57,971 bases of DNA from an uncultured Clostridia bacterium (GTDB lineage Bacteria; Bacillota; Clostridia; TANB77; CAG-508). A program made the translations under genes and the position numbers. Numbering within the stretch: position 1 is the first letter of the stretch; the number at the start of each line of letters is the position of its first letter. The notes beneath the pieces are model-generated. The model saw nothing but the letters and a program-made list of their open reading frames with translations. It searched no databases and was not told the DNA's origin. Below are positions 18,847-26,828 of this stretch, piece by piece. The DNA is taken from positions 1 through 57,971 of the forward strand of contig CALXEX010000009.1 in assembly GCA_944387445.1 (NCBI GenBank), written 5' to 3'.

Positions 18847-19764
18847 ATGAAAAATAATAATGAACAAAATTCAAATAGTATGAATATCAACTGGTATCCA
18901 GGACATATGGCAAAAACCAAAAGACAAATCATGGAAGATGTAAGATTAGTGGATATTGTCATAGAATTGCTAGATGCACGTATTCCGATATCTAGTCAAA
19001 ATCCAGATATAGCAGAAATTACAAGAAACAAAAAGAAAATTATTATACTTAATAAATGTGATTTAGCAGATGAAAGACAAAATAAAAGATGGGTGGAATA
19101 TTTTAAAACAAAATGTATTCCAGCAGTATTAACAGATTCTAACTCTGGAAAAGGAATAGAAGAATGTGTTAGAAAAATAGAAAAAATCATGGAAGAAGAT
19201 TTGAAAGGACAAGCTGAAAAAGGAAGAATTGGAAGAAAGATAAAAGCAATGGTATTGGGAATACCAAATGTAGGAAAATCTTCGTTTATAAACAGAATAT
19301 CAAAAAGGACAACGGCAGGTGTAGGAAATAAACCAGGTGTGACAAAACAAAAACAATGGATTCGTATCAACGAAAAAATCGAGTTATTAGACACACCAGG
19401 TGTATTATGGCCAAAATTTGAAAGTGAAGAAGTAGCATTACATCTTGCATTTACAGGAACCATAAAAGAAGATATTTTGCAAAGAACAGAAATTGCTTAT
19501 TATTTGGTTAAATTTTTAATAGAACAGTATCCAAAACAATTATGTGAAAGATATAAACTAACAGAAGAATATATTCATGAACAATTACAAAATGAAGAAA
19601 GTCCAGAGAATGAAAATATTTATGAAATCTTTTTAGCAATTGGTAAAAAAAGAGGTTGTATCATTTCTGGCGGTAATATTGATGAAGAGAAAACAGCTAG
19701 AATTTTGTTAGATGAATTTAAAAATGGAAAGATTGGAAAAATAACATTGGAAAAAGCCCAATAA
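18847..19764 (+). CDS. rbgA: Ribosome biogenesis GTPase RbgA (YlqF)
   Basis: A 305-residue circularly permuted GTPase needed for late assembly of the 50S subunit. The G4 motif NKCD (69-72) precedes G1 GIPNVGKSS (138-146) and G3 DTPG, the hallmark of the YlqF/YawG group. The N-terminal NWYPGHMAKTKRQI is typical. I use the ATG at 18847 with AAAGGAAG upstream; a GTG at 18838 overlaps that RBS. It is followed by mrnC, another ribosome-maturation gene. Confidence 0.96.
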   Translation: MKNNNEQNSNSMNINWYPGHMAKTKRQIMEDVRLVDIVIELLDARIPISSQNPDIAEITRNKKKIIILNKCDLADERQNKRWVEYFKTKCIPAVLTDSNSGKGIEECVRKIEKIMEEDLKGQAEKGRIGRKIKAMVLGIPNVGKSSFINRISKRTTAGVGNKPGVTKQKQWIRINEKIELLDTPGVLWPKFESEEVALHLAFTGTIKEDILQRTEIAYYLVKFLIEQYPKQLCERYKLTEEYIHEQLQNEESPENENIYEIFLAIGKKRGCIISGGNIDEEKTARILLDEFKNGKIGKITLEKAQ

Positions 19765-19820
19765 AATCTTAGAAAATTAGAAGAAAAATCATATAGAAAC
19801 TTATAAGGAGTCATAGAAAA

Positions 19821-20213
19821 ATGGAAGAATTCTTAAAAATAGATAGAACAAAACAAGAGGTTGAATTAATGTCACCATTAACATGGGCATATATTGGAGA
19901 TGCAGTATATGAACTATTTATAAGAAATAAATTAATTAACGAAACAAATCTAAAACCTCATAAATTACATATAGAAGCCATTAAATATGTAAAGGCAAAG
20001 AGCCAAGCAGAAAAATTAAACGAAATTTATGAAACGTTAACAGATGAAGAAAAAGATATTGTAAGAAGAGGAAGAAATACACAAAATCATCATTTACCTA
20101 AAAATTCGAATGTACAAGAATATATGTATGCAACAGCATTTGAGGCTTTAATTGGCTATTTATATTTGACAAAGCAAAATACAAGATTAAGAGAGATATT
20201 TGAAAATATTTGA
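19821..20213 (+). CDS. mrnC: Mini-ribonuclease III
   Basis: A 130-residue RNase III-type nuclease without the double-stranded RNA-binding domain. The catalytic block LTWAYIGDAVYELFIRNKL carries the key Asp, and ATAFEALIGYLYLT near the C-terminus holds the second acidic site. In Bacillus it trims both ends of 23S rRNA. RBS AAGGAG. Placed next to rbgA, in keeping with a ribosome-assembly role. Confidence 0.95.
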   Translation: MEEFLKIDRTKQEVELMSPLTWAYIGDAVYELFIRNKLINETNLKPHKLHIEAIKYVKAKSQAEKLNEIYETLTDEEKDIVRRGRNTQNHHLPKNSNVQEYMYATAFEALIGYLYLTKQNTRLREIFENI

Positions 20214-20223
20214 TATTTATGAT

Positions 20224-20260
20224 AATGTCGCATTGGGATCGTTTTTCTGTGCGACATTTT
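20224..20260 (+). terminator. Palindrome after mrnC (TGTCGCA type)
   Basis: Stem AATGTCGCA (20224-20232) with TGCGACATT (20250-20258), then TTTT. The stem and the loop motif GTTTTTCT resemble the tandem hairpins at 24325-24388. It may end mrnC transcription. Confidence 0.6.
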
Positions 20261-20324
20261 GAGGACAATCAGAAAAATTTTTAATAGGAAAAGTGATGAA
20301 ATGCAGAAAATTCAAGAATAAGAC

Positions 20325-20353
20325 TTGAAAAATTTACAAATCTATAGTAAAAT
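20325..20353 (+). promoter_or_regulatory. Promoter of rpsO
   Basis: TTGAAA at 20325-20330, 17 bases, then TAAAAT at 20348-20353, which gives a leader of roughly 95 bases before rpsO. Confidence 0.7.
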
Positions 20354-20354
20354 A

Positions 20355-20380
20355 GGTATGTTGGAAAACAACATACCTTT
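20355..20380 (+). promoter_or_regulatory. Hairpin in the rpsO leader
   Basis: Perfect 9-bp stem GGTATGTTG/CAACATACC with a GAAAA-type loop and TTTT directly after. It lies at the expected transcript start, so it may be a 5' stabilising hairpin, part of an S15 autoregulatory site, or an early attenuator. The sequence alone cannot decide. Confidence 0.45.
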
Positions 20381-20454
20381 TACTTAGCTTATAGATAAGC
20401 ACCAAATCTTAAGCTCAGTTAAAGGAGAAAACAAAAAAATAGGAGGTGTAAACG

Positions 20455-20718
20455 ATGACAAAGGAAAGAAAACAAGAAATCATTAACACATATAAAAGAG
20501 AAGAAAACGACACTGGTTCACCAGAAGTTCAAATCGCTCTTTTAACAGAAAGAATTAATGAATTAACAGAACACTTAAAAGTTCACAAAAAAGATAACCA
20601 TTCAAGAAGAGGACTTCTAAAAATGGTTGGAAAAAGAAGAAACCTATTAAACTATGTAGCGAAGAAAGATATCAATAGATATAGAGCAATCGTTGAAAAA
20701 TTAGGAATAAGAAAATAA
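20455..20718 (+). CDS. rpsO: 30S ribosomal protein S15
   Basis: An 87-residue S15 of normal length with the conserved [16 protein letters not shown] and [14 protein letters not shown] motifs that bind 16S rRNA helices 20-22. RBS AGGAGGTG. pnp follows, the usual bacterial order. A small terminator separates the two. Confidence 0.98.
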   Translation: MTKERKQEIINTYKREENDTGSPEVQIALLTERINELTEHLKVHKKDNHSRRGLLKMVGKRRNLLNYVAKKDINRYRAIVEKLGIRK

Positions 20719-20723
20719 CATAT

Positions 20724-20747
20724 AAGCCCGGTGTATAATCGGGCTTT
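20724..20747 (+). terminator. Terminator after rpsO
   Basis: GC-rich stem AAGCCCG/CGGGCTT with a 9-base loop; only three T residues follow, so read-through into pnp is possible. Confidence 0.7.
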
Positions 20748-20796
20748 AAAAAAATTTTAGTAAACTTGAGATTAGGTAAGTAGCTTGTATGATGGA

Positions 20797-20931
20797 CTGT
20801 TGGGGACGTGCCAAATCGGACATTTTTTGTCCAAAAGGGACAGACCTCAAAATATATTATTAATTAATTTTTTTAGACTAAGGTCTGTCCCTTTTGGACA
20901 AAAAATGTCCGATTTGGCACGTCCCCAACAG
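20797..20931. repeat. 51-bp perfect palindrome (GGGACGTG family) in the pnp leader
   Basis: Arms 20797-20847 and 20881-20931 are exact complements with a 33-base AT-rich loop. The arm reads inward from CTGTTGGGGACGTGCC to AAAAGGGACAGACCT. Outside it, weaker complementarity continues (TTTAGTAAACTT near 20758 with AAGTTTACTAAA near 20960, and TATGATG with CATCATA). Related palindromes lie at 39851-40189 and 48825-48925. It fills the gap between rpsO and pnp. Confidence 0.9.
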
Positions 20932-21013
20932 CTCATCATAGAGGTTACCATCTAAATTAAGTTTACTAAAGTTTGTCAATGGTGCAAATTTATTTAATTT
21001 AGGAGGATTTTTT

Positions 21014-23152
21014 ATGTTTAAAACGTATGAAACAGAATTAGCAGGAAGAAAACTTGTTTTTGAAACAGGTAAAATGGCAGGATTAGCAAATGGAAGTGTA
21101 TTGGTTAGATATGGGGATACAGTTGTTATTGTAAATGTTACAGCTTCTAAAGAACCAAAAGAAGGAATTGACTTTTTCCCACTTTCAGTAGATTATGAAG
21201 AAAAATTATACTCTGTAGGAAAAATACCAGGAGGTTTTATTAAAAGGGAAGGAAAACCAAGTGAAAAAGCAATTTTAACCTCTAGAGCAATTGATAGACC
21301 TTTAAGACCTCTATTTCCAAAAGATTTTAGAAATGATGTAGTTGTTGTAGCAACTGTTCTATGTGTTGATCAAGACAACTCACCAGAAGTGGCAGCAATG
21401 ATTGGTGCTTCAGCAGCATTATCTATATCAGACATTCCATTTGGAGGACCAACAGCAGCAGTTAATGTTGGATTAGTTGATGGAAAGATTATTATTAACC
21501 CAACAGAAGAAGAAAGAGAAAAAAGTGATTTAACTTTAACAGTTGCAGGAACAGAAAAGAAAATTGCTATGATTGAAGCAGGAGCAAATGAAGTTCCAGA
21601 TGATGTGATGTTACAAGCAATTGAAGAAGGACACAAAGAAATTAAGAAAATGTGTCAATTTATTGAAAAAATGAAAGAAGAAATTGGAAAACCAAAATTT
21701 GCATATAAATCATTTGCCGTACCAGAAGATGTTTATGAATTTGTAGAAACCAATTTCAAAGAAGATATGTTAACAGCTGTTCAAGAAAGAGATAAAGAAA
21801 CAAGAGATAATAATATCTCAGAATTAACAGAAAAAATAACAAATAGCTATGAAGAAAAATTTGGACAAGAATCAGCTGAAGAACATAAAGGTGATTTAGG
21901 AGAAGCTATTTATAAATTAGAGAAAAAATGTGTAAGACATTTAATTTTTGATGAACATAAGAGAGTAGATGGAAGAGCTTTAGATGAAATTAGACCATTA
22001 TCATGTGAAGTAGGTCTATTACCTCGTACACATGGAAGTGCTTTATTTACAAGAGGACAAACACAAGTATTATCTGTTGCAACATTAGGTATGATTAGTG
22101 AAGAACAAGTGTTAGACGGAATCGATACAGAAGAATCAAAAAGATATATGCATCATTATAACTTCCCAGCATATAGTGTTGGAGAAGCAAGAACTTCAAG
22201 AGGACCAGGAAGAAGAGAAATTGGACATGGAGCTTTAGCAGAAAAAGCATTAGTTCCAGTAATTCCATCAAAAGAGGAATTCCCTTATGCTATTAGAGTG
22301 GTATCTGAAGTATTATCTTCAAATGGTTCAACATCACAAGCAAGTATTTGTGGTAGTACATTAGCATTAATGGATGCAGGTGTACCAATCAAAAGACCAG
22401 TTGCAGGTATTTCAACAGGATTGGTTACAAATCCAGATGATGAAAATGACTATGTTATGCTAGTAGATATCCAAGGACTTGAAGATTTCTTTGGAGATAT
22501 GGACTTTAAAGTTGGAGGAACAGAAAAAGGAATCACAGCAATTCAAGTAGATATCAAAGTTGATGGATTATCTTATGATATTATTAAAGAAGCTTTTGAA
22601 AAAACAAGAATTGCTAGAAAACATATCTTGGAAGATGTAATGCTTCCAGTATTGGACAAACCAAGAGCAGATATTTCTCCATATGCACCAAAAATTGTTA
22701 GTACACAAATCAAAGTAGAGAAGATAAAAGATGTTATTGGAACTGGTGGAAAAACAATTAATAAAATTATTGAAGAAACAGGTGTAAAAATTGATATTGA
22801 AGAAGATGGACAAGTATTTATCTACTCAAATGATACTAAAAAAGCAGAACAAGCATTAGACATGATAGAAGATATCGTAAGAGATGTAGAAGTAGATGGC
22901 ATCTATTATGGAGAAGTTATTAGAATTATGAACTTTGGAGCATTTGTAGATTTAGGATGTGGCGGAAAAGAAGGATTACTACACATTTCTCAAATCTCTA
23001 AAGATAGAATAAAACATGTAGAAGATGTATTACATGTAGGAGATAAGGTAACTGTAAGAGTTACAGATATAGATGACCAAGGTAGAATTAATTTAACGAT
23101 GAAAGATTTAGCTGAAACAAAATCAGATGAAAATGAAGAAAATAAAGAATAA
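21014..23152 (+). CDS. pnp: Polynucleotide phosphorylase
   Basis: A 712-residue 3'-5' exoribonuclease that degrades RNA with phosphate. Two RNase PH domains flank a helical domain; the second carries GGTEKGITAIQVDIKVDG and upstream THGSALFTRGQTQ. A KH domain (VEKIKDVIGTGGKTINKIIEETGVKIDIEEDG, about 565-600) and an S1 domain (about 625-695, GEVIRIMNFGAFVDLGCGGKEGLLHISQI) complete the usual order. RBS AGGAGG. Its leader holds a 51-bp perfect hairpin. Confidence 0.98.
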   Translation: MFKTYETELAGRKLVFETGKMAGLANGSVLVRYGDTVVIVNVTASKEPKEGIDFFPLSVDYEEKLYSVGKIPGGFIKREGKPSEKAILTSRAIDRPLRPLFPKDFRNDVVVVATVLCVDQDNSPEVAAMIGASAALSISDIPFGGPTAAVNVGLVDGKIIINPTEEEREKSDLTLTVAGTEKKIAMIEAGANEVPDDVMLQAIEEGHKEIKKMCQFIEKMKEEIGKPKFAYKSFAVPEDVYEFVETNFKEDMLTAVQERDKETRDNNISELTEKITNSYEEKFGQESAEEHKGDLGEAIYKLEKKCVRHLIFDEHKRVDGRALDEIRPLSCEVGLLPRTHGSALFTRGQTQVLSVATLGMISEEQVLDGIDTEESKRYMHHYNFPAYSVGEARTSRGPGRREIGHGALAEKALVPVIPSKEEFPYAIRVVSEVLSSNGSTSQASICGSTLALMDAGVPIKRPVAGISTGLVTNPDDENDYVMLVDIQGLEDFFGDMDFKVGGTEKGITAIQVDIKVDGLSYDIIKEAFEKTRIARKHILEDVMLPVLDKPRADISPYAPKIVSTQIKVEKIKDVIGTGGKTINKIIEETGVKIDIEEDGQVFIYSNDTKKAEQALDMIEDIVRDVEVDGIYYGEVIRIMNFGAFVDLGCGGKEGLLHISQISKDRIKHVEDVLHVGDKVTVRVTDIDDQGRINLTMKDLAETKSDENEENKE

Positions 23153-23231
23153 TATGGAGTTTATAAAAATAACATATTAGAATATAGGGGAGTTGTATGA
23201 AATATACAACTCTTTTGTATTCATTTACTTG

Positions 23232-23393
23232 TTGCTAACGATATTTTTTATTATTTTTTACACCTTGTGTGTCGCAACCACTGATGTTGAAAGATAAATC
23301 TTTCAACGAATGCAGGTTGCTCCAATCGCACTCACTTACGTTCGTTTGGTCGCTTACGCGGTGTTTTAAAATAATAAAAAATATCGTTAGCAA
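23232..23393. repeat. Composite palindrome between pnp and the MscS gene
   Basis: Perfect 26-base arms (23232-23257 and 23368-23393) extended inward by ACACC/GGTGT. Inside is a second hairpin: GCAACC at 23273-23278 pairs with GGTTGC around 23315, enclosing GTTGAAAGA/TCTTTCAAC. A GC-richer stretch with AATCGCACTCACTTACG and GGTCGCTTACGCGG fills the rest. On the minus strand it contains TGCGATTGGAG, close to the connector motif of the palindromes at 32.4 and 38.5 kb. Confidence 0.8.
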
Positions 23394-23425
23394 TAAAAAA
23401 TAAATATAAAGAAAAGAGGGAAGAT

Positions 23426-24304
23426 ATGGGATATATACAAGAATTTTCAAATTATATAGGAAGAATTACAGGCATTGATAGTGAATATATAAAATTAACC
23501 ATACTAACTGCATTAATATTTTTAGTCTTTGGAATTATAAAAGCGATTATTAAAAAGATATATTCCAATTTACCTGTAAATGACAAAAAGAAATTTTTTA
23601 GAAACCGAAAAATCCGAATTATATTAACTGCCATTTCTTTTATATTGGTATTTCTTCTTTGGGGAGAAAAATTATCAGGAATTATTACACTAATTAGTTT
23701 TATATCAGCAGGTTTAACCATTGCGATAAGAGAAATTATATTTAACTTTTTTGCAGGTATGTATATTAACATTAATAGACCTTTTGAAATAGAAGATAGA
23801 ATTGAAATTGATGATGTTATGGGAGATGTTATCAGCAAACATGCCTTAGGATTTGAAGTTTTAGAAATAGGAAAACGAGTATATGGTGAACAAAGTACAG
23901 GAAGAATTATTCATATACCAAATTCCTATATCTTTACAAAAACACTTAAAAATTATACAAAAGTATTTAAATACATATGGGATGAAATAAAGGTAGATAT
24001 CACATTAGATGCAGATATTAAAAAAACAGAAGAATTATTATATGAGATTGTATTTGATAATGAAACCTTAAAAGAAATTCCAAAGAAAATGGAAGATGCA
24101 GTTGATGAAGCAATTTTAGAATATAGAATTTATTATAATAATTTAGACCCAATTATCTACATGAAAATTGAAAGGTCACATATAGAAATGTACATCAGAT
24201 ATTTGGTGCACCCAAAAAAAGCGAGAGGTGTGCAAAATGAGATTAACATGAGAATTATGGAAGAATATCAGAAAGGAAATTTACCATTATATATTGATGA
24301 CTAG
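23426..24304 (+). CDS. MscS-family small-conductance mechanosensitive channel
   Basis: A 292-residue membrane protein. Helices lie at about residues 22-42, 62-80 and 82-112, and the last is the Gly/Ala-rich pore helix (ISAGLTIAIREIIFNFFAGMYININRPFEIEDRIEI), the MscS signature. A cytoplasmic beta/alpha-beta domain follows (GRIIHIPNSYIFTKTLKNYT). It should open on membrane tension to release solutes after osmotic downshift. RBS AGAGGGAAG. It stands alone between two structured intergenic regions. Confidence 0.92.
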   Translation: MGYIQEFSNYIGRITGIDSEYIKLTILTALIFLVFGIIKAIIKKIYSNLPVNDKKKFFRNRKIRIILTAISFILVFLLWGEKLSGIITLISFISAGLTIAIREIIFNFFAGMYININRPFEIEDRIEIDDVMGDVISKHALGFEVLEIGKRVYGEQSTGRIIHIPNSYIFTKTLKNYTKVFKYIWDEIKVDITLDADIKKTEELLYEIVFDNETLKEIPKKMEDAVDEAILEYRIYYNNLDPIIYMKIERSHIEMYIRYLVHPKKARGVQNEINMRIMEEYQKGNLPLYIDD

Positions 24305-24324
24305 TGTTATATAGAAATTGTTTG

Positions 24325-24388
24325 TGTCGCATAGAGATTGTTTGTCAATGCGACATTTGTCTCATTAAGTTCGTTTGTCTATGAGACA
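24325..24388. repeat. Tandem pair of small hairpins
   Basis: TGTCGCAT(24325-24332)/ATGCGACA(24348-24355) and TGTCTCAT(24358-24365)/ATGAGACA(24381-24388). Both have 8-bp stems and 15-base loops that share GTTTGTC, and they are 2 bases apart. They differ at one paired position (G-C against T-A), a compensatory change. Resembles the hairpin at 20224-20260. Confidence 0.8.
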
Positions 24389-24412
24389 TTTTCAACTTTT
24401 TTTGAAAAAAAC

Positions 24413-24441
24413 TTGCATTTTTGGTAAAAAGTGGGTATAAT
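24413..24441 (+). promoter_or_regulatory. Promoter of the rimP-nusA-infB operon
   Basis: TTGCAT at 24413-24418, 17 bases, then a perfect TATAAT at 24436-24441. Confidence 0.85.
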
Positions 24442-24466
24442 ATATAAAGAAAACAACAAGAGCGAG

Positions 24467-24489
24467 AGAGTGGGAACAAATCCCACTCT
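24467..24489 (+). promoter_or_regulatory. Leader hairpin before rimP
   Basis: AGAGTGGGA/TCCCACTCT, a 9-bp GC-rich stem 12 bases before the rimP RBS and about 20 bases after the expected transcript start. It could stabilise the long operon message or act in autoregulation. Confidence 0.55.
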
Positions 24490-24517
24490 TAAATTTTGAA
24501 AAAAGGAGGAAAACTTC

Positions 24518-24970
24518 TTGGCAAATATAGAAGAAAAAGTTGAGAACCTATTAAAAGATAAAATAGAAAATATAGGGTATGACTTGTATGATGTAGAATA
24601 TGCAAAAGAAGGAAAAAATTATTTTCTAAGAATCTATATTGATAAACCAGAAGGAATTGATTTAAAGGATTGTGAAAAAGTAAATGATGCCATATCTGAT
24701 TTACTAGATGAAGCAAATTATATCAAAGACCAATATTTCTTAGAAGTGTCATCACCAGGGATAGAAAGAGTATTAAGAAAAGATAAACATTTAGAGCAAA
24801 ATAAAGGAAAAGAAATTGCTATCAAATTATTCAAGAAAGATGTATTAGGAAATAAAGAATACCAAGGAATATTAAAAGATTTTGATGATGAATATATAAT
24901 TTTAGAAGATGATATAAAGGTTGAAAGAAAGAGTATTGCACAGATTAAAACCGTATACGATTGGAAGTAA
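24518..24970 (+). CDS. rimP: Ribosome maturation factor RimP
   Basis: A 150-residue 30S assembly factor. It starts at TTG (24518) with AAAAGGAGG 8 bases upstream. The N-terminal domain has GYDLYDVEYAKEGKNYFLRIYIDKPEGIDLKDCEKVNDAISDLLD and the LEVSSPGIERVLRKDKH motif, both diagnostic. The C-terminal SH3-like domain ends AQIKTVYDWK. First gene of a conserved cluster with nusA, rnpM, ylxQ and infB. Confidence 0.96.
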   Translation: MANIEEKVENLLKDKIENIGYDLYDVEYAKEGKNYFLRIYIDKPEGIDLKDCEKVNDAISDLLDEANYIKDQYFLEVSSPGIERVLRKDKHLEQNKGKEIAIKLFKKDVLGNKEYQGILKDFDDEYIILEDDIKVERKSIAQIKTVYDWK

Positions 24971-25001
24971 ATGTTAAAAAGTAAGAAAGGAAGGAAAAAA
25001 G

Positions 25002-26162
25002 ATGAAAAGCAAAAGTAAAGCAAAAGAGCCAGCAATCGATAATAAAGAATTAATATTAGCTTTAGAAGAATTAGAAAAAGAGAAAGGAATCAAAAAAGAA
25101 TATTTATTAGAATCTATTGAAACAGCATTATTAACAGCATACAAAAGAAATTTTGATGCATTAGATAATGTAAAAGTGGTAATGGATCCACAAACTGGTG
25201 CAACACATGTATATTCTATAAAAGAAGTTATGGAACATGCAAATGATAGTGCTTTAGAAATTAGTTTAGAAGATGCGAAAAAAATTAACAAAGATGTGAA
25301 TATTGGGGATTCAGTCGAAGTAGAAATTGTTCCAAGAAACTTTGGAAGAATTGCAGCACAAACAGCAAAACAAGTTATTATTCAAAAATTAAGAGAAGCA
25401 GAAAGAGAAATTATTTACACAGAATTTAATGATAGAAAAGGTGAAATCGTTTCAGGTATTATCCAAAAAGCAGATAAAAATATCGTAGTAATGGATTTAG
25501 GAAGACTAGAAGGAATTATGCCAACAAAAGAACAAGTTCCTACAGAAACGTATAGAGTAAATGATAAAATAAAAGGATATGTATTAGATGTCGAAAGAGG
25601 AGCAAAAGGAGCACCACAAGTTATTGTATCTAGAAGTCATCCTGATTTTGTAAGAAAATTATTAGAATTTGAAATACCTGAAATTTATGAAGGGGTTATC
25701 GAAATTAAGAGTGTATCAAGAGATCCTGGATATAGAAGTAAAGTAGCTGTTTATTCTCCAGACCCAAATATTGACCCAGTTGGTTCTTGTGTAGGACAAA
25801 AAGGGGTTAGAATTCAAAATGTTATCAATGAATTAAATGGAGAAAAAATAGATGTTATTGAATGGAACGAAGATCCATCTATCTATATATCTTCAGCATT
25901 ATTACCAGCAAAAATACTAGCAGTAGATATAAAAGAAGAGGAAAGATTTGCACAAGTCATTGTTCCAGATGATCAATTATCACTTGCTATTGGAAAATCA
26001 GGACAAAATGCAAGATTAGCTGCAAAATTAACAAATTGGAAAATTGATATTAAGTCAGAATCACAATTTAGAGAGATGTTAATGAAAGCACAAGAAGAAA
26101 CTGAAACACAAAATGAAGAATCTATAGAAGAAAATCAACAAGAAGTAGAAAATGAAGAATAA
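25002..26162 (+). CDS. nusA: Transcription termination/antitermination factor NusA
   Basis: A 386-residue RNA polymerase-binding factor. The N-terminal domain (about 10-135) is followed by S1 (about 138-205, GEIVSGIIQKADKNIVVMDLGRLEGIMP) and two KH domains (DPVGSCVGQKGVRIQNVINELNGEKIDVIEW and LAIGKSGQNARLAAKLTNWKIDI). A short acidic, Gln/Glu-rich tail replaces the C-terminal repeats of the proteobacterial protein, as is normal in Bacillota. Confidence 0.97.
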   Translation: MKSKSKAKEPAIDNKELILALEELEKEKGIKKEYLLESIETALLTAYKRNFDALDNVKVVMDPQTGATHVYSIKEVMEHANDSALEISLEDAKKINKDVNIGDSVEVEIVPRNFGRIAAQTAKQVIIQKLREAEREIIYTEFNDRKGEIVSGIIQKADKNIVVMDLGRLEGIMPTKEQVPTETYRVNDKIKGYVLDVERGAKGAPQVIVSRSHPDFVRKLLEFEIPEIYEGVIEIKSVSRDPGYRSKVAVYSPDPNIDPVGSCVGQKGVRIQNVINELNGEKIDVIEWNEDPSIYISSALLPAKILAVDIKEEERFAQVIVPDDQLSLAIGKSGQNARLAAKLTNWKIDIKSESQFREMLMKAQEETETQNEESIEENQQEVENEE

Positions 26163-26256
26163 TTGAAATTTTGAAACATACAATAAAATGGATAATTATA
26201 CTAGGAAAAAGCAATTTTTTCAGTCAAGAACAAACTGTTCGAATGGAGGGTTTTAA

Positions 26257-26517
26257 GTGAAAAAAATACCACAAAGAACCTGTATGGGATGTAATGAAAA
26301 AAAGGACAAAAATCAATTAATTAGAATTGTAAAAAATAAAGAAAATGAGATAAACATAGATAGAACAGGTAAAATGGAAGGCAGAGGGGCATATATTTGT
26401 GATGATATCAAATGCCTAGAAAAAGTAATCAAATCAAAAAGATTAGAAAGAGTGTTAGATATCAATATATCAGATGAAATTTATGAAAGTTTAAGAGGTG
26501 TCATTCTTGGTAAATAA
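26257..26517 (+). CDS. rnpM: YlxR family RNA-binding protein (RNase P modulator RnpM)
   Basis: An 86-residue basic protein that starts at GTG with GGAGGG upstream. The signature is PQRTCMGCNEKKDKNQLIRIV near the start and GRGAYICDDIKCLEKVIKSK further on. In Bacillus the YlxR protein binds the RNase P RNA and modulates its activity, hence RnpM. It overlaps ylxQ by 11 bases. Confidence 0.93.
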   Translation: MKKIPQRTCMGCNEKKDKNQLIRIVKNKENEINIDRTGKMEGRGAYICDDIKCLEKVIKSKRLERVLDINISDEIYESLRGVILGK

Positions 26518-26828
26518 GAAAATATTAGGTTTAATTGGATTATCTGCAAAAGCACGGAAAAATAGCTTTTGGTGCAGACAGTGTAGAAAATAGCATTAAG
26601 AAGAAAACAGTAAAGTTAGTGATTCTAGCAGAAGATTCATCAGATCGAACAAAAGATAAATTTAAAAAAATATGTGAACAATTTCATATACCAATCATAC
26701 AAATAGCAGATATTGAAACATTGAGCAAAGCAATTGGAAAGAAAAATAAAGCAATACTTGGTATACAAGATATAAATTTATCTAAAGAAATAGAAAAAAT
26801 AAACAATGGGGGTGAAGTTCTTGGGTAA
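26507..26828 (+). pseudogene. ylxQ: YlxQ (L7Ae-like ribosomal protein), frameshifted
   Basis: A TTG at 26507, with AAGAGGTG upstream, opens VNKKILGLIGLSAKARK, the normal YlxQ start. The frame then breaks in a run of five A residues (26558-26562). One A fewer would restore RK-IAFGADSVENSIKKKTVKLVILAEDSS and the rest of the L7Ae fold (about 105 residues) through to 26828. As written, the intact downstream part could only be read from a weak internal TTG at 26535 (product MDYLQKHGK-IAFG, 97 residues). This is either a homopolymer error in the sequence, a real pseudogene, or a site of +1 slippage. The gene is dispensable in Bacillus, so loss is tolerable. Confidence 0.85.

Noticed and set aside
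23153..23425. Hidden small gene in the composite palindrome
   Set aside because: No frame with RBS and start longer than a few dozen codons; the complementary arms explain the sequence.
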